Shown one piece after another: positions 12,221 through 23,400 of a DNA stretch of 64,000 nucleotides; positions within the stretch are counted from its first letter, which is position 1; every line of letters starts with the position of its first letter. A program made the translations under genes and the position numbers. The stretch comes from Xiphydria camelus. Taxonomy: Eukaryota; Arthropoda; Insecta; Hymenoptera; Xiphydriidae. Location: contig OY783196.1 in NCBI GenBank assembly GCA_963678675.1, positions 23,166,827 to 23,230,826 on the forward strand, in the 5' to 3' direction. The notes under the pieces were generated by a model. The model did no database searches and was not told where the DNA came from. It worked only from the letters and a program-made list of their open reading frames with translations.

Positions 12221-12305
12221 TATATCGATACCCTCATGAGAAAATCTCGTAACTCCGTCACAAAAACGTGGAGTTACGAGGTTTTCTCATGAGGGTATCG
12301 ATATA
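12221..12305 (+). repeat. Near-perfect 36-bp hairpin with a 13-base loop
   Basis: The arms 12221-12256 and 12270-12305 are complementary at 35 of 36 positions. The one difference would be a G-U pair in a + strand transcript and an A-C mismatch in a - strand one. The loop is GTCACAAAAACGT. It directly follows the long GA run ending at about 12208. In size and pairing it resembles a small-RNA precursor or a very young short palindrome, but I do not recognise a known miRNA seed. Confidence 0.8.
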
Positions 12306-12490
12306 TATGTAGGCTTAAATTCGACTATTTAACGATAAGCGTTCTTTCATTATAATACTCACTGTTTCAGTTTATTTCTAGTTTTTATATTTTAGTTTCT
12401 AATCTTTTTTTTCTGTGCCTCATTGCTACACTATTTTTTCTCTACTATTATTGTTCTTTACGTAACAACGTGCTAATCATGGACCGCCCC

Positions 12491-12813
12491 CTAAGGAGAA
12501 TACTAGAGCAGAAACAAATGAATAAAACCCATGAATTTTTACAGTTACCCCAGTAACAGGGCTCTTCGAGGCTAAGCATTGAAGTTTTCAATAGATCTCA
12601 GTGTACTTTTTACAAATCGTAATAGTACAAGCATCAGCTAATATGGTAAAATTGACTGATCTACCATTAAAAGAAGTATCGGGTGTTTACGGGTTCATGC
12701 TATAACAAGCTGAAAAAAGTACGGTGTGTTTATTAAAAAATTCAGCGTGTCACCTCGAGGAGCCCTGTCACTGGGATACACTGTAAAAATTACTAATCCT
12801 TCTTTTTCGTATA
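12491..12813. mobile_element. Family F MITE, copy 1
   Basis: This is a degenerate copy of the element at 22282-22611. It shares ACCCATGAATTTTTAC, AACAGGGCTCTT, GGAGCCCTGT and TGTAAAAATTAC in the same order. The tips are worn (AAGGAGAATAC and CTTTTTCGTATA). Confidence 0.68.
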
Positions 12814-13570
12814 TATCTATCTGTATGTATACCACGCGAACCTTAGCATACATTAATAGAAGTGGCAAGTACGAGTAAATATGTACGTTTCTGGTCCGCT
12901 ATTCGCTTTTGTTTTATGAAGCTATTGAAAACGTATTGCTCCTTCGATCATGCAACCATTCCTACATGGACGTATGCTAAAGTTCACACAAGTTTTTCTT
13001 AGAATGTACCACGAAAGAAATGTGCCAGTCTCGAACGTTCCAGCCGCCATCGAGATGTGGAAGAGAGGCAGCGGTGGCGGCGAAAGAGTAGGCAGTCCGG
13101 GGAGCGACCCAAATACACCGCCAAACGCCCGCTCGGTTTATGGGCACCCGCTAGAGGTTGGCGCGACCGAACCGTGCTGAAATTTGATTGTGTTCGCGCC
13201 GCTAGATTTTCGCCGGGAGAGAATTAATAGGGGCTCGCTCCACTCCGGGGTTGTTTGCGGTGTAAATCAACTTTTCGCCGATGTCCCACGAAATTAAAGA
13301 AATCCCTGATCTATGGGTGTCCAGACGGACCGGGCGTGGGGTGTTCCGAGCTTCTGGTTCGCGCGAACTTTTGTGCTCCGCTTCATTGTCCGATATTCAA
13401 TGGATTTTTCTATTTTTCCGGGTCTTTTCGCAACGGTGTACCACCTTGCTCTCTTTGGCGCCTTCCGCTCGTCTTAAACGCAACCCTTTTCACGATCTAC
13501 TTCGCCGTTTTCGCACTGAGTATCCGTACCGAATGGACGTCGATTTGCGGATCTCAATTTTGTTTAGAAG

Positions 13571-13647
13571 ATATATATATAGAGAGAGAGAGAGAAAGAG
13601 AAAAAAGAGAGAGAGAGAAAGAGAAAAGAGAGAGAGAGAGAGAGAGT
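13571..13647. repeat. (AT)n(GA)n microsatellite
   Basis: A short AT run passes into about 67 bases of GA with AAA interruptions. Confidence 0.93.
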
Positions 13648-13765
13648 TAATACTCGTCTGCGTGTAATCGTTATAGTAATTTTTATCCGAAAATTTAGTA
13701 TAAATATATCCAACGGTGTTAACATTAAATTAGATACCCTTGCTCATATTGACACATCTACTTAT

Positions 13766-14084
13766 ATACAGGATGTAATGACTATGTGTGAAGGCTGAAA
13801 TAGGAGGAGCATAACTCTATTCAGAGTTTATACACTGACCAATGGTATGTCTTCCTCCAATCCCTTCACGTCACCCATTTCTTGGCACTCACTATAGTAA
13901 CATCGAACAGTTATCGACATCGAATGTCGCAATTTTTCAAAAGTGTCATTTTGACAAAGAGTTGACAGTCAAGTGGATTCAGAGGAACGGGAATCATAGG
14001 AAGTCATGTCATTGGTCAGTGTTCTGACTTTGAACAGAATTAGGCTCCTCCTGTTTCAGTCCTCTTATCCGTTATACCCTGTAT
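13766..14084. mobile_element. Foldback element with ATACAGG / CCCTGTAT ends
   Basis: About 319 bases. Inverted arms include GGAGGAGCATAACTCTATTC against GAACAGAATTAGGCTCCTCC, and TGACCAATG against CATTGGTCA. No open frame of interest. Confidence 0.65.
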
Positions 14085-14602
14085 GTTCGTACCACGAGTT
14101 GGTCTCCACCTGGTATGAATATATGAACGTGTAAATGGCAATACGTACCTGCAGGCATACGTATTTCACACATTGAGTTCATATATTTATACTACACGAT
14201 ATCGCGCGATTATTTGGTGCAAAATACTCCTACACTGCGCACAGATATTGGCTTCTGGTAAAATCATCGTATATTATTTGCGATAATGAATGACCATTGA
14301 CTATGATAATAAACGGCAGTCCGTTATTTGCGGTTATCGAATGCTGCCGGGTTCCAGCGCTCGTGTTCGTCGATGCGCGATCGGTCGATCTCGCGCCACA
14401 GCTTTTAAATGATCTTTCGTAAATTATAGGCGAGTGGGAGAGTATAACCGATATTGGGCCACTATAAGTCACGTGTATAAATTACGAAAACTACGAGATG
14501 GAATTATTTTATTTTCTAGAGTACCCACGAATTATTGCTCTTTCAAATCAATCTTTTCGACGCGTTTGAGATATAACTTCTGAAAATAATTTAAAATATA
14601 CG

Positions 14603-14824
14603 TAAACTGAGAGGACAGTTTGTTAATAGTTAATAAACATAATTTTAAATACTATAAATATTATATGTTTATTTCATTGAAATGATTGCCTCAAAGGATT
14701 TAATTGTACCAAATAAATATCGTAATAGTTAACGAATATTTACTTGATTCAATAAAATGTACCTATATTTCGCCATGTTCAAACAAACATTTATTAACTA
14801 CAAATAAATTGTTTTCTCGGTGTA
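14603..14824. mobile_element. Family D MITE, copy 3 (degenerate)
   Basis: This is recognisable by TAAACTGAGAGGACAG at the left and ACAAATAAATTGTTTTCTCG at the right, with TTTACTTGATTCAATAAAA between. It is more diverged than the other two copies. Confidence 0.65.
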
Positions 14825-16010
14825 AATGCAACTTCATGACTCATGACACTTGATATCTATTCAAAGATATCAAAATACACGCTTTTAACTTTAAAAATAT
14901 TGCGCGAAGAAAGTTCTATTTCGCTAGAAATTCGTCGAGTTATGCATTCGAAACCACGAGATTACCCGTCTACGTATAGGAAAACTACGAGTGGCTCTAC
15001 CGATAAGAGAGTCATTCAGATCTATAAGCAGTGAACTCAGTGATGGAATGCTGATTCGACACCGTCCGCTCCTCCTTCGCGTAGACATCACGTGGTTTGT
15101 GCAGATACTCTATACACACTTTTTTGAATAAAATCTACGAATAATAATTTAGCGCAACTCCGCTATCCCCCTGCGCACACGGGTATCCGATACCTTCGCG
15201 TACACTTGAACCTATGATTTTACATCTCCTTCCACTCCCTTTGACCGTTTCTCTATATATAATACATGTTTAACCTCTTCTCTCGCGCACAGAACGCGCG
15301 AACTCTCACACGCGGACAAATACACACGCCCGCGCTCACCTCCCTCGACAAGTGCGACCGGCGGAAAGGACGGCGTCGACGGAGAGAAGGGGGAATGGGT
15401 GGGTGACCCATCGACACCCTCTTACCGGCGATTCCCATTCAGGCAATGACGCCCCCAATCGTAGAATAAATCTGAACGTATAGCCTCCTCACCGCCCGTC
15501 CGCCGTCGAGCCACTCCCTTGAAAACTCTCCTAGACCGAAGCCGTGGCATCCCCCTTTCTACACTCTACGCGCGACCCTCGGCGGTCCTCAAATTTCCGA
15601 CGGAAGATCCTCTACGCGACCACGCGCGCGTTCGTTCGCCTCTCGTTCCTGCCGCAGGAAACGTCGGTCGTCGTTCGACCTCGGCACGTTCCCCGTTGGA
15701 TATTCGTAAAAACGGAACGCGGAATCGAACGTCAAGCCTGGAAATAAGCCGGAGTTCGTGCGAGTTTCTCTCGACTGGGTACCGAGCCGATGATGGCTGT
15801 CCGTCCGGCATTCACGAGCGTATAAATGTATGCGGGAGTATACAGTGGAAAATGCCGACTTTTTGGACCGGCGCGGCGTCTAGGTTGGACTCTTTATCCA
15901 GAACAGTAGAGATATTTTTCGTTGTCCGCGCGGTTAATTACATTGTATGCTTAAACTTGGAGATGGATGGCGCACCTTATTCGTTAGTAGTGACGGTTAT
16001 TATTTGTAAC

Positions 16011-16233
16011 TACACTGAGACAACAATTTTTAATAGAGATGCACGTATACTTGGTTATAGCGAAGGAGGTATTTCTTTGGGGCGTAAGAAAATATTTGTT
16101 AGCTATTATTTTATTTCTGTTTGAATGAAAGACATTCTAATAAGTAACATGTTTATTTAACCCAACGAAATATTTATTTCGCCATAATCAAGTATATATT
16201 TATTAACTACAAATAAACTTTTCTCTTAGTGTA
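16011..16233. mobile_element. Family D MITE, copy 2 (intact)
   Basis: This is a 223-base TA-flanked element with ends TACACTGAGACAACAATTTT and AAACTTTTCTCTTAGTGTA, and inverted arms around TTGGTTATAGCGAAGG and CGCCATAATCAAG. The 3' part of a chance open frame (15519-16124) runs into it. Confidence 0.8.
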
Positions 16234-18837
16234 GTAAGCAATAACAGTTTTCATTGCTGGACAGTTGAAAAACTCATCGACATATCGAAGCTTTGCTAAT
16301 CATTCTGATGTGAATAATCATATGTCTTATTGCATATTTAGAAAGTGCATTGACATAGCTATAAAATTAGATGATTGTTTTAAAGAATCGTGCTGTTATC
16401 GAAATTTGGCAGCACATGTCCGGTAATTCGGTAGTTTCCTAAATTGGATCACACATTGAGTAGCCTACATTGAATGCAGGTTCAGCAAAGCGACGTTATG
16501 ATACCAAAACAGAATTAAATTCTGTATTCGTTATTTTACTATTTTGTTGAATAAGCTACTATGAATAGCTGAAATTATTGTTTCTTTACTATTTATATTT
16601 TCTGCGAAAATACTTTTAAGTCATGACATTTTCATGTTTTTACTTTGATTTATGAAATGGGACATTTACCCCTTTCTGGTACTTTTTTCTTCTCAATTTA
16701 GCCAGCGTCCAACATAAGAATCAGTCGGTCCATTCTAGGCAGTTCGAATGCATACTTTTAGTTTTTATCGTTTCTTGACTTTTTAAACCACCTTTTGAAA
16801 AGTTCAATTTCATCAATCTGAAACATACATAATGGCTTTTTATTTCCACACGTTGTTATTTCTCCAAGATATTTCGTTTTTGACGTTTATTCAAAAATAC
16901 CTCAAGTGATCGAAATTAAACGACTCTTTCCTACATCGAATTTTAATCCGGCTATAGGGGGGTATCCGGTATGCTATCCTTATAGTCTCGTGAATATTAT
17001 ACATGTAGGAGCCGTTATATAACCAGCACGCCATCGGGTGGTTAAAGCTCGCTTCGTGTCTTAAAGCCCGACTATAAATACCGGATTTAATTTCACATTT
17101 TCCGCTTCAACCAGCGAACGGCTATCCGGCGACCGGGAGAGGGATGCGAATGGCCGGTAGACGCGCGCGATTTTTCCTACGGCCCGTTTTACGTTCCGTT
17201 TTACGAGAACGAAAGGCAAAGTTTTGTCAATTTTCCGCTGATTTCCTAATAGCGTCCGAGAATGGCGCGTGGAATAGCAGGCAACGCGGAGAGGATATGT
17301 GGGAGGGAAGAGGACGAGCGAGGCAGGAAAGGAGAGAGGGGAGGAAGAGGAGGAGAAGGAGGAGGTCGGCCGGGGAATGACGAGGCTCGGACTAATTCGC
17401 GGGAATGGGTCGGCGTGTGTGCCCATCGGAACCTCCGACCGCCGGGGATAGACCATCAAACCGATTGTAATCGGACCACCCTCCGTTTCCTTCTTCGCTG
17501 CTCGCAAGCATATCCCATTCGGACGAACTCCGCCGCAATATGGGAGAGAGAGAGAGAGAGAAAGACGGAGCCGGGGAAAGTAAAAGTACTGCGAGAGGAA
17601 GAAAAAGACGAAGAGAACGCGCGGCTCTCTAACTCGATTCTCGCCCAAACCTCCGCCGCCGTAGACTCCTCGTCCCCGGGAGTACGATCGGGCGCCCGAA
17701 TTCGGAGTCTCCGAATTACCCTTAAGACGGCCGGGAGGGATGATTTTCCGCCGGGCGATAGCGCGAGCAGGGGGTGCGGCATCGACGTTTTCGGGAGGAC
17801 CATCAGCGGTGCTGGAGCATTTTCAACGCGCGAGAGGCACGGAGGTCGTCGGCGCGACGCGCCGCGTGCGCGTGGTGGTCGCCTACTTATTCGTCCTAAA
17901 ATCCGTCCGCCCCTCGTCCGTTCTCACGCGTCTCTCCTCTGCGAGGTCGCGGCGGGGAAAGGGAATAACGTAAAGCAATTTGTTAGGAACGGCTCTGTTG
18001 CGCGGCGCGGAGGGAGGGAGGGGCCACACAATAGTTTTCCGGGTTGAATATTAATCTTCCTCCCCGCTTCTCTGCTCGCGCGCGCTAGCGACACCGCGCT
18101 CTTTGTCGACCGCGGTAACCCGGAAATTTTTGGTGGAATCTATAAAATCGCTCCCCCTCCCCATCCCCCCTCCCCAGATCCTACCGACGAAGTATACGAA
18201 ACTTGCGACGCCCTCTCCCTCGCTACGCACTTTTCGTCACCCCTCGCCGGAACCGCGCATCCCTCTCTCTTTCTCTACACCCCGCAGCGCCGTCGACTTT
18301 CGCCCTCCTCGACGCGCCGTCACGCGGTGTTCTTTTACAATTTCGCTCGCACATCAAAATTACTTTTGACGCAGGCAGTTTCGTTTAATTTCGACGCCGG
18401 GTATATTAGGACGCCGCGCCCGCCCGGGTCCGGCCTTTATGCTCTCGCCGGTCTTTATGTCGAAGTAAAGACAAACAAAGCTGTGAATAAATATGGGATG
18501 CGTGAAACGCGTTACAAGGCACCTACCCTGCCGCCAACCGCCTCCGCCAAGCCGCCTACTCCGGCGATGGTAAATTAACGGTTGCAATTTTAATAGGGCC
18601 GTTGAAAGCGAGGGTCGTGCGCCACGGGTCCGTGATTTTACCCGTAGAGAGTCGCTCGTCCACCATTCGCGCTTCCTACTCCGCCCTGCTCGCGGTCTTG
18701 TGTGATCGGTATAGATATACATCCGTCGGAAGGGTGTATACAGGTGTCTGTATAGGAGGGTCAGCGGCTCCCGGAGTTCTCCGCGCGAGACTTCGCTAGC
18801 GAATGAAAGAGTGGCAATTCTCGAGGTTCGAGACGAG
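16234..18837 (+). other. Intron block with GC-rich core
   Basis: 16234-17000 is AT-rich and holds nothing I recognise. 17100-18800 is CpG-rich with GA and CT tracts. It contains the longest open frame in the window (17262-18047, 261 codons) overlapped by 195- and 115-codon frames on the other strand. Its composition (runs of R, E, G, S) follows the simple repeats and no domain is visible. Confidence 0.5.
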
Positions 18838-19033
18838 TACACTGAGAAAAAAAAAGATTAAAAATTATTCTGTTAGAAGGATCATCTGAGTACGAAAGGT
18901 AAAATAGATCAAAAATTATCCTTCCAGGGTTTAAAATGTAACCTTCCTTTGCATAATTTTTGATCTATTTTACCTTTCGTACTCAGATTATCCTTCTAAC
19001 GGAATAATTTTTAATCTTTTTTTTCTCAGTGTA
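18838..19033. mobile_element. Family A palindromic MITE, copy 2
   Basis: This is nearly identical to the copies at 4242 and 54993: 196 bases, TA-flanked, CACTGAGAAAAAAAAAG ends, long AT-rich arms sharing TTCTGTTAGAAGGAT. Its right TA is also the left TA of the adjoining family E fragment, so the two elements abut exactly. Confidence 0.88.
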
Positions 19034-19161
19034 CACTGAGAAAATTAACTCGCTCAATTTAATCAAAATCCTGGAGACCATAACCAAATCGATCGGTGAA
19101 ATGTAGATCCTCCATCTGTTTGGTTAAACCGACCATTTTCTGGTTAGAATAACTAGACAGG
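19032..19161 (-). mobile_element. Family E MITE fragment
   Basis: This starts TACACTGAGAAAATTAACTC and matches the reverse complement of the right half of 8602-8844 (CAAAATCC, ACCATTTTCTGGTTAGAATA). It stops at AACTAGACAGG, where a family C element begins. Confidence 0.7.
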
Positions 19162-19562
19162 TACACTAAAAAAATCTGCGGGTTGGACCTATATAGACTA
19201 CTTTTGGTGTTAGATAACAATGGCATAAGACTAAATGAAGAGTGTAACTTCTAATTAGTCTATGTGCTATCTTTACAAAAATATGTATTTTACTTGAAAA
19301 CGATCGTAAGTGCAAACCTAAATGCATCTGAAAAGGGTCTATGTGCAAAAGCATACGTAGAGGCTTAAAACTCAAAAATCTGCAAGACATGCTCGACTAT
19401 ATTCCTTTGAAGCATCTGCCTACTTTTGTCAATTTTCCCAACTTTAGCTTTTTGGCACTCAGACTAATTAGAAATTACACTCTTCAAATGATATCAGATC
19501 TAGTATATAGATATACGCCGGTGAAATGGTGTTAACAATTAATACCACTTTTTTATCGTGTA
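19162..19562. mobile_element. Family C MITE, copy 3, with an internal insertion
   Basis: The left part reads TACACTAAAAAAATCTGC, then TAACAATGGCATAAGACTA. The right part reads CGCCGGTGAAATGGTG and ends TTTTTTATCGTGTA. TA at both ends. A 248-base foldback at 19238-19485 interrupts it, flanked by a duplicated AAAT. Confidence 0.78.
19238..19485. mobile_element. Foldback insertion in family C with AAAT duplication
   Basis: The ends GAAGAGTGTAACTTCTAATT and AATTAGAAATTACACTCTTC are inverted repeats of about 25 bases. The flanks are ACTAAAT and AAATGATATC. The inferred empty site, ACTAAATGATATC, aligns with the corresponding part of the other family C copies. This supports a real transposition event with a 4-base target duplication (AAAT). 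Confidence 0.78.
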
Positions 19563-19582
19563 CATTGACAAAGATAACTTGG

Positions 19583-19833
19583 TTAACCCTTTCAGTCACG
19601 AATTTTTTTTTGATCAGGTGAAAAAATATTTGATTAGTGGTTCTGGATCACTGGAGGTGCTATAACCCTTCACTTGAAAAATTGATCTTTCGCTAAATGT
19701 GACTAACGTACATCAAATGGGATGCCGTCAGTTGACTACATCATGTTTATATGGCAAAACGCAATCAATTCCGCGTAAACGGAGTTGAGATTCTTATGTC
19801 GTCAATTGACGACACAGTGACCGAAAGGGTTAA
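19583..19833. mobile_element. piggyBac-like MITE with TTAA target site
   Basis: The element is flanked by TTAA on both sides, with ends CCCTTTCAGTCAC and GTGACCGAAAGGG (12 of 13 inverted match). TTAA duplication with CCC-type tips is the signature of piggyBac. If it is removed, the flanks join as AACTTGGTTAAAATGATAAA, matching the left end of family E (8602). So it landed in a TTAA within a family E copy. Confidence 0.85.
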
Positions 19834-20190
19834 AATGATAAAACGCGCATTACCGGAGGGAGCCAATCACTGTCCAGGAGTCAATAACCGCACATGGGAC
19901 ACCTACAGCGTTTGACGCGATATTCGCACCCAGCGCGTGCGATCGTCATTTTGAGAACGCACGCCACATGCCAGGTGGCCTATACAAGTATACCTACACG
20001 GCACTGAATAATCGGACGAACCATGAAACGATTCTATCAGCCGTATCCGCACGCAAAGTCGACTCCCTGCCGTGCAACGTCTCCCCCCCCCCCCCCTTCC
20101 CGAAAAGCTAAACTATTTCTCGCCCCTCTGTATACGTGTCCGCCCGTAAACACGTGTAATCGAACGACGGGCGCCGTGCGTAGGTATCTA

Positions 20191-20222
20191 TACTAATCGA
20201 CGATTCCCCGCTTCCGTTTCAG
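20191..20222 (+). promoter_or_regulatory. Branch point and 3' splice site of the Rox8 exon
   Basis: TACTAAT at 20191-20197 is a near-ideal branch-point sequence about 25 bases before the AG. It is followed by a short C/T-rich tract and TTTCAG ending at 20222. The reading frame opens immediately after it. A run of 14 C at 20083-20096 lies about 125 bases upstream. Confidence 0.8.
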
Positions 20223-20310
20223 AACACTACCACATATTCGTCGGAGATCTGAGCCCGGAGATCGAGACGCAGACCTTGAGAGAAGCCTTCGCACCCTTCG
20301 GCGAGATCTC
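20223..20310 (+). CDS. Rox8: Internal coding exon of a TIA-1/TIAR family RNA-binding protein (start of RRM2)
   Basis: The 88-base exon reads, after two bases completing a split codon, [16 protein letters not shown], then a helix ending in AFAPFGEIS, with two bases left for the next exon. IFVGDL is the RNP2 strand of an RNA-recognition motif, and the whole peptide matches the opening of RRM2 in TIA-1/TIAR/Rox8 proteins as I know them. The RNP1 strand and the rest of RRM2 must lie on a later exon. These proteins bind U-rich RNA, promote recognition of weak 5' splice sites, and repress translation in stress granules. The exon is preceded by TTTCAG (AG at 20221-20222) with a pyrimidine-rich tract, and followed by GTAAGT at 20311. 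It enters in phase 1 and leaves in phase 2, so skipping it would remove 88 bases and shift the frame. RRM1, the rest of RRM2, RRM3 and the C-terminal tail were not found here. Product assignment is strong; use of the Drosophila symbol rests on family similarity. Confidence 0.93.
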
Positions 20311-20316
20311 GTAAGT
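20311..20316 (+). promoter_or_regulatory. 5' splice site of the Rox8 exon
   Basis: GTAAGT is the canonical U1-complementary donor. It directly follows the last in-frame bases (ATC TC) of the exon, leaving a phase-2 intron. Confidence 0.85.
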
Positions 20317-22281
20317 CCTCTCCTTCTACTTAATGGCGCCTGCGGGAGCGTATCTACCGCATACATAGACGATAAGGCGCGAAAGGCATTACGGGACGTG
20401 TGAAATCTACGAGCCGGAATGGAGCGAAATCGAGCCAGAAACGAAATATCGAAGTCGCACGTTAGAGAAGGGGGGAGGGGGGAGAGAGAGTTGTCGCGAT
20501 TGTGACGGTGGAACACACCGAGGACAAGGAGGGAGGTAGTTGCGGTGGATCGGCTCTCCCGGGGTCGTCGAGTCGCGGCCAACCGGTGCGTGTGTCGCGA
20601 TAACGAACCGAACGATCGTTCGACCGTGTCATTTCGATACCCCGCCATTAGCATCCACCTTCGACCTAACCTCTCCTGTGCCACCTGCTCCCCCTCCTTT
20701 TTTTCTTCCCCTCCCTTTACTATTTCTTTCCCTTGCCGCCCGCGCCACCCCTTTAATCATTTCACCCCGAAACCGCGCGCATCGAGCGCCCCTAAAGGCC
20801 GTCCGACTGTACTCGGCGTCGACCGCATTTTTTTCCGTTTTTTATTTTCCCCTCCGCATCGAGCGGCGCGAGTTCCCGCGCGGGCGAGAGATAGCGACGG
20901 CCCGTGTCATTATTGTTTGGAATTGCGCGCGGCGTGAAACGGCCGTGGCTGCGATGACGAGCGGTAAGGCGAAAGAATCGCCTCGGCGACCGAGTCCCGC
21001 GTGACTTTAATGAATGTCACCGGGGCAATCCCGCGACTAATCCCGATATTGCCAGCTTGAAAACAAACAATCGCACCCTACCGGCTGACCGAGGTAAGGG
21101 GAGGAAGGATATATTCCGGCTCTCCCCTCTCCCCCTTTATTCGCGAATATCCGTTTCCCTTATCCGTTCGCGCCTGCACCCTTTTTTTCTTCATTCGTTC
21201 GGGTTATTTCGTTATCGATTCGCCGCGCGAGGATTTCGAGAATCACCGGGTCGGGCGCATCTCGATTAGGCGCGATGAATGGTTTCCTCCTTCGATTCAT
21301 CGTCGAAAACGTGCCAATGTCGGCGATAAGATATCGCGATACATTCTGTGTGTGATATAAGGTTGCGCACGGTGGCGGACTCGCACGGATACGCGGCGCG
21401 AAATAGCGAGTCCTCGCGCGGCGAAATCGATTTGCACTCGTACTACCCCGTTAGCGGGCGGCTAACCTAACCCGAGATAAGCCGCGCTTTAAAGGACTCG
21501 CGAAAAATTGCCGGTGATTTTCTTTTTATTTTGTTTTCCCCGCTGTAATCCCCGCTGCTCCCCACCCCCTCCTCGGCCCCGGGATCCCCCTCACCCTCCC
21601 ACTCGCCTCCTTCTAGGACGGCTTCCTTACCTTTTTCCCCTGCGGTAAACACTCAAGATTAATTATATACCCGCGCGCTCTCCTACGGGCCGGTGATCTA
21701 TTCGCCATCGGGGATCGAGAGGGATACGGGAAGACAATTTATGACTACTCTCTGGCGTCCCCGAGGTTGAATAGGAGAGGATCATTCGTAATTCCTCCGA
21801 TCCTCCCACCGCTCGACCCCGCGGCCCCGGCGCCGCAAAAAAAAAACGTACATCGAAACGGTTAAAGGGATTTCAGCGACGCGTTGTATACCTATAACTG
21901 TCGCAACAACGGCGGCTTCCCTCTCTCGGCGTCCGCGCGAATACGCTTTCTATTTTCCTGCCGCGTCGATCTCCTCCGATTCCCCGGCACACGGCGAGAT
22001 TTAGCAGGTTTTTTTGCTGGCTCCGAAATTGTCTGTTGTTACGGCCAGTCGATATTAACTGCGTGGATGTTGTTTTGTCTTTTTGTTTGAGGACTCGATC
22101 ATTTTATACATGGTAGAGCAATCATCATGACTTACTAAATTTCTGTCGAATTTTTATATATATAGTAGGACTTTAATTATTTTATCGTAAACGAGTCGAG
22201 CCTTCCGTTTAATAAACTAGACTAAAGAGTTATTTTCAGTATACATAAAAATACGCCAGTTCACTTTTTTCGTGTCAGAAT
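20317..22281 (+). other. First 2 kb of the downstream intron
   Basis: GC-rich, pyrimidine-rich in places (20640-20850). The expected following exon of RRM2 (KSKGYGFVSF-type RNP1) was looked for and not found. No repeats of note. Confidence 0.5.
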
Positions 22282-22611
22282 TACACGGAGAAAAGGGATT
22301 TGTAAAAAATCATGGGAAAACCCATGAATTTTTACCGTTATCCGAGTAACAGGGCTCTTTGAGGCGAAACATTGGAGTTTTTAATAGATCACAGCGTACT
22401 TTCTACAGTTCGTAATGCTACAAACATCAGTTTATACGGTAAAATTTACCAATCATTCTCTCGTTAATATGTGTCGGGTTTTTAGAGGTTCATACGGCAA
22501 CAAACTGTAAAAAGTACGTTGTATCTATAAAAGAAATTCAATGCTTTGCGCTTCAAGGAGCCCTGTGTCCGGGATTCACTGTAAAAATTACGAATCTTTT
22601 TTCTCCGTGTA
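22282..22611. mobile_element. Family F MITE, copy 2 (best preserved)
   Basis: This is 330 bases, TA-flanked, with tips TACACGGAGAAAAGGGATT and TTTTTTCTCCGTGTA. Inverted pairs lie inside, such as CAGGGCTCTTTGAGG against CAAGGAGCCCTG and GTACTTTCTACAGTT against AACTGTAAAAAGTAC. No coding capacity. Confidence 0.82.
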
Positions 22612-23240
22612 CGTTCGACAGATTCGCGTCGGCAAACCGTAAGGTTCTTCCGAACGACGACGACACGGAAACCGCGCATCCAAGATTGCGACATGTTTTG
22701 GGCATCCCTGTAGACCGTTAGTCCGTTTATATCACAGCTTGATCTCGGTTGGCAAACCAAAGCTCGCTTTCAGGTTTAAATGGCGGCTAAGTAAGCTCTG
22801 CCCTCCGTGCTCAGCCGTTGCTGCTACAACCGCCGTCTCCGGCGCTGCCGCCCCCCGCCAACCCTCTAGGGCGGGGTGCAACCCCTAACTTATGATACAC
22901 GGAGGCGTCGTTACCGCGAGACCCTCTTACACTTTCGCGCCGGCATCCATCCGCCTCTCTTCTCGCGCCAACTTCGCGATAACCCGCGACTCCACCACGA
23001 CTGTTCGAGGTGCAAGCGTAACGAGGGCTTCTCCTCCCGGTGTCCCCGAGCGCGCTCGGTGCAGTCGTATCCGTGCTTTCGTTATTAATATTTAACTGCC
23101 GCGAAAGAGATTAAGAGTTTCGACATTCTTCGTATCGCGTGTACGACTTCCGTTGCGCGTGGTAAAAGGATAAGATACAAATTGAAATTCAGGACTCCCG
23201 AGCGAGACGGACTCGAGACTGTTCTCCACGGAGAGACTGT
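22612..23240. other. Intron block, unclassified
   Basis: GC-rich in the middle (22790-23080), with chance open frames on both strands. I see no conserved motif, exon or repeat in it. Confidence 0.5.
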
Positions 23241-23278
23241 GATACTGGTAAATTTTACTGTATTTCCAATAAATGAGG

Positions 23279-23391
23279 TAAATCCAGAGACAGAATATCT
23301 GCCCGACTTGAACGTAGGATTTCCATGTATGATTGCAAGGGAAGCTTATGTTCACATCGGGCAGATATTCTGTGCCTGGGTTTACATTGTA
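23279..23391. repeat. 113-base hairpin at the head of the tandem array
   Basis: GTAAATCCAGAGACAGAATA at the left pairs with TATTCTGTGCCTGGGTTTAC at the right, and the CTGCCCGA / TCGGGCAG continuation is also complementary. The loop is about 45 bases. It may be an insertion within the larger element. Confidence 0.65.
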
Positions 23392-23400
23392 ATATGAGTA

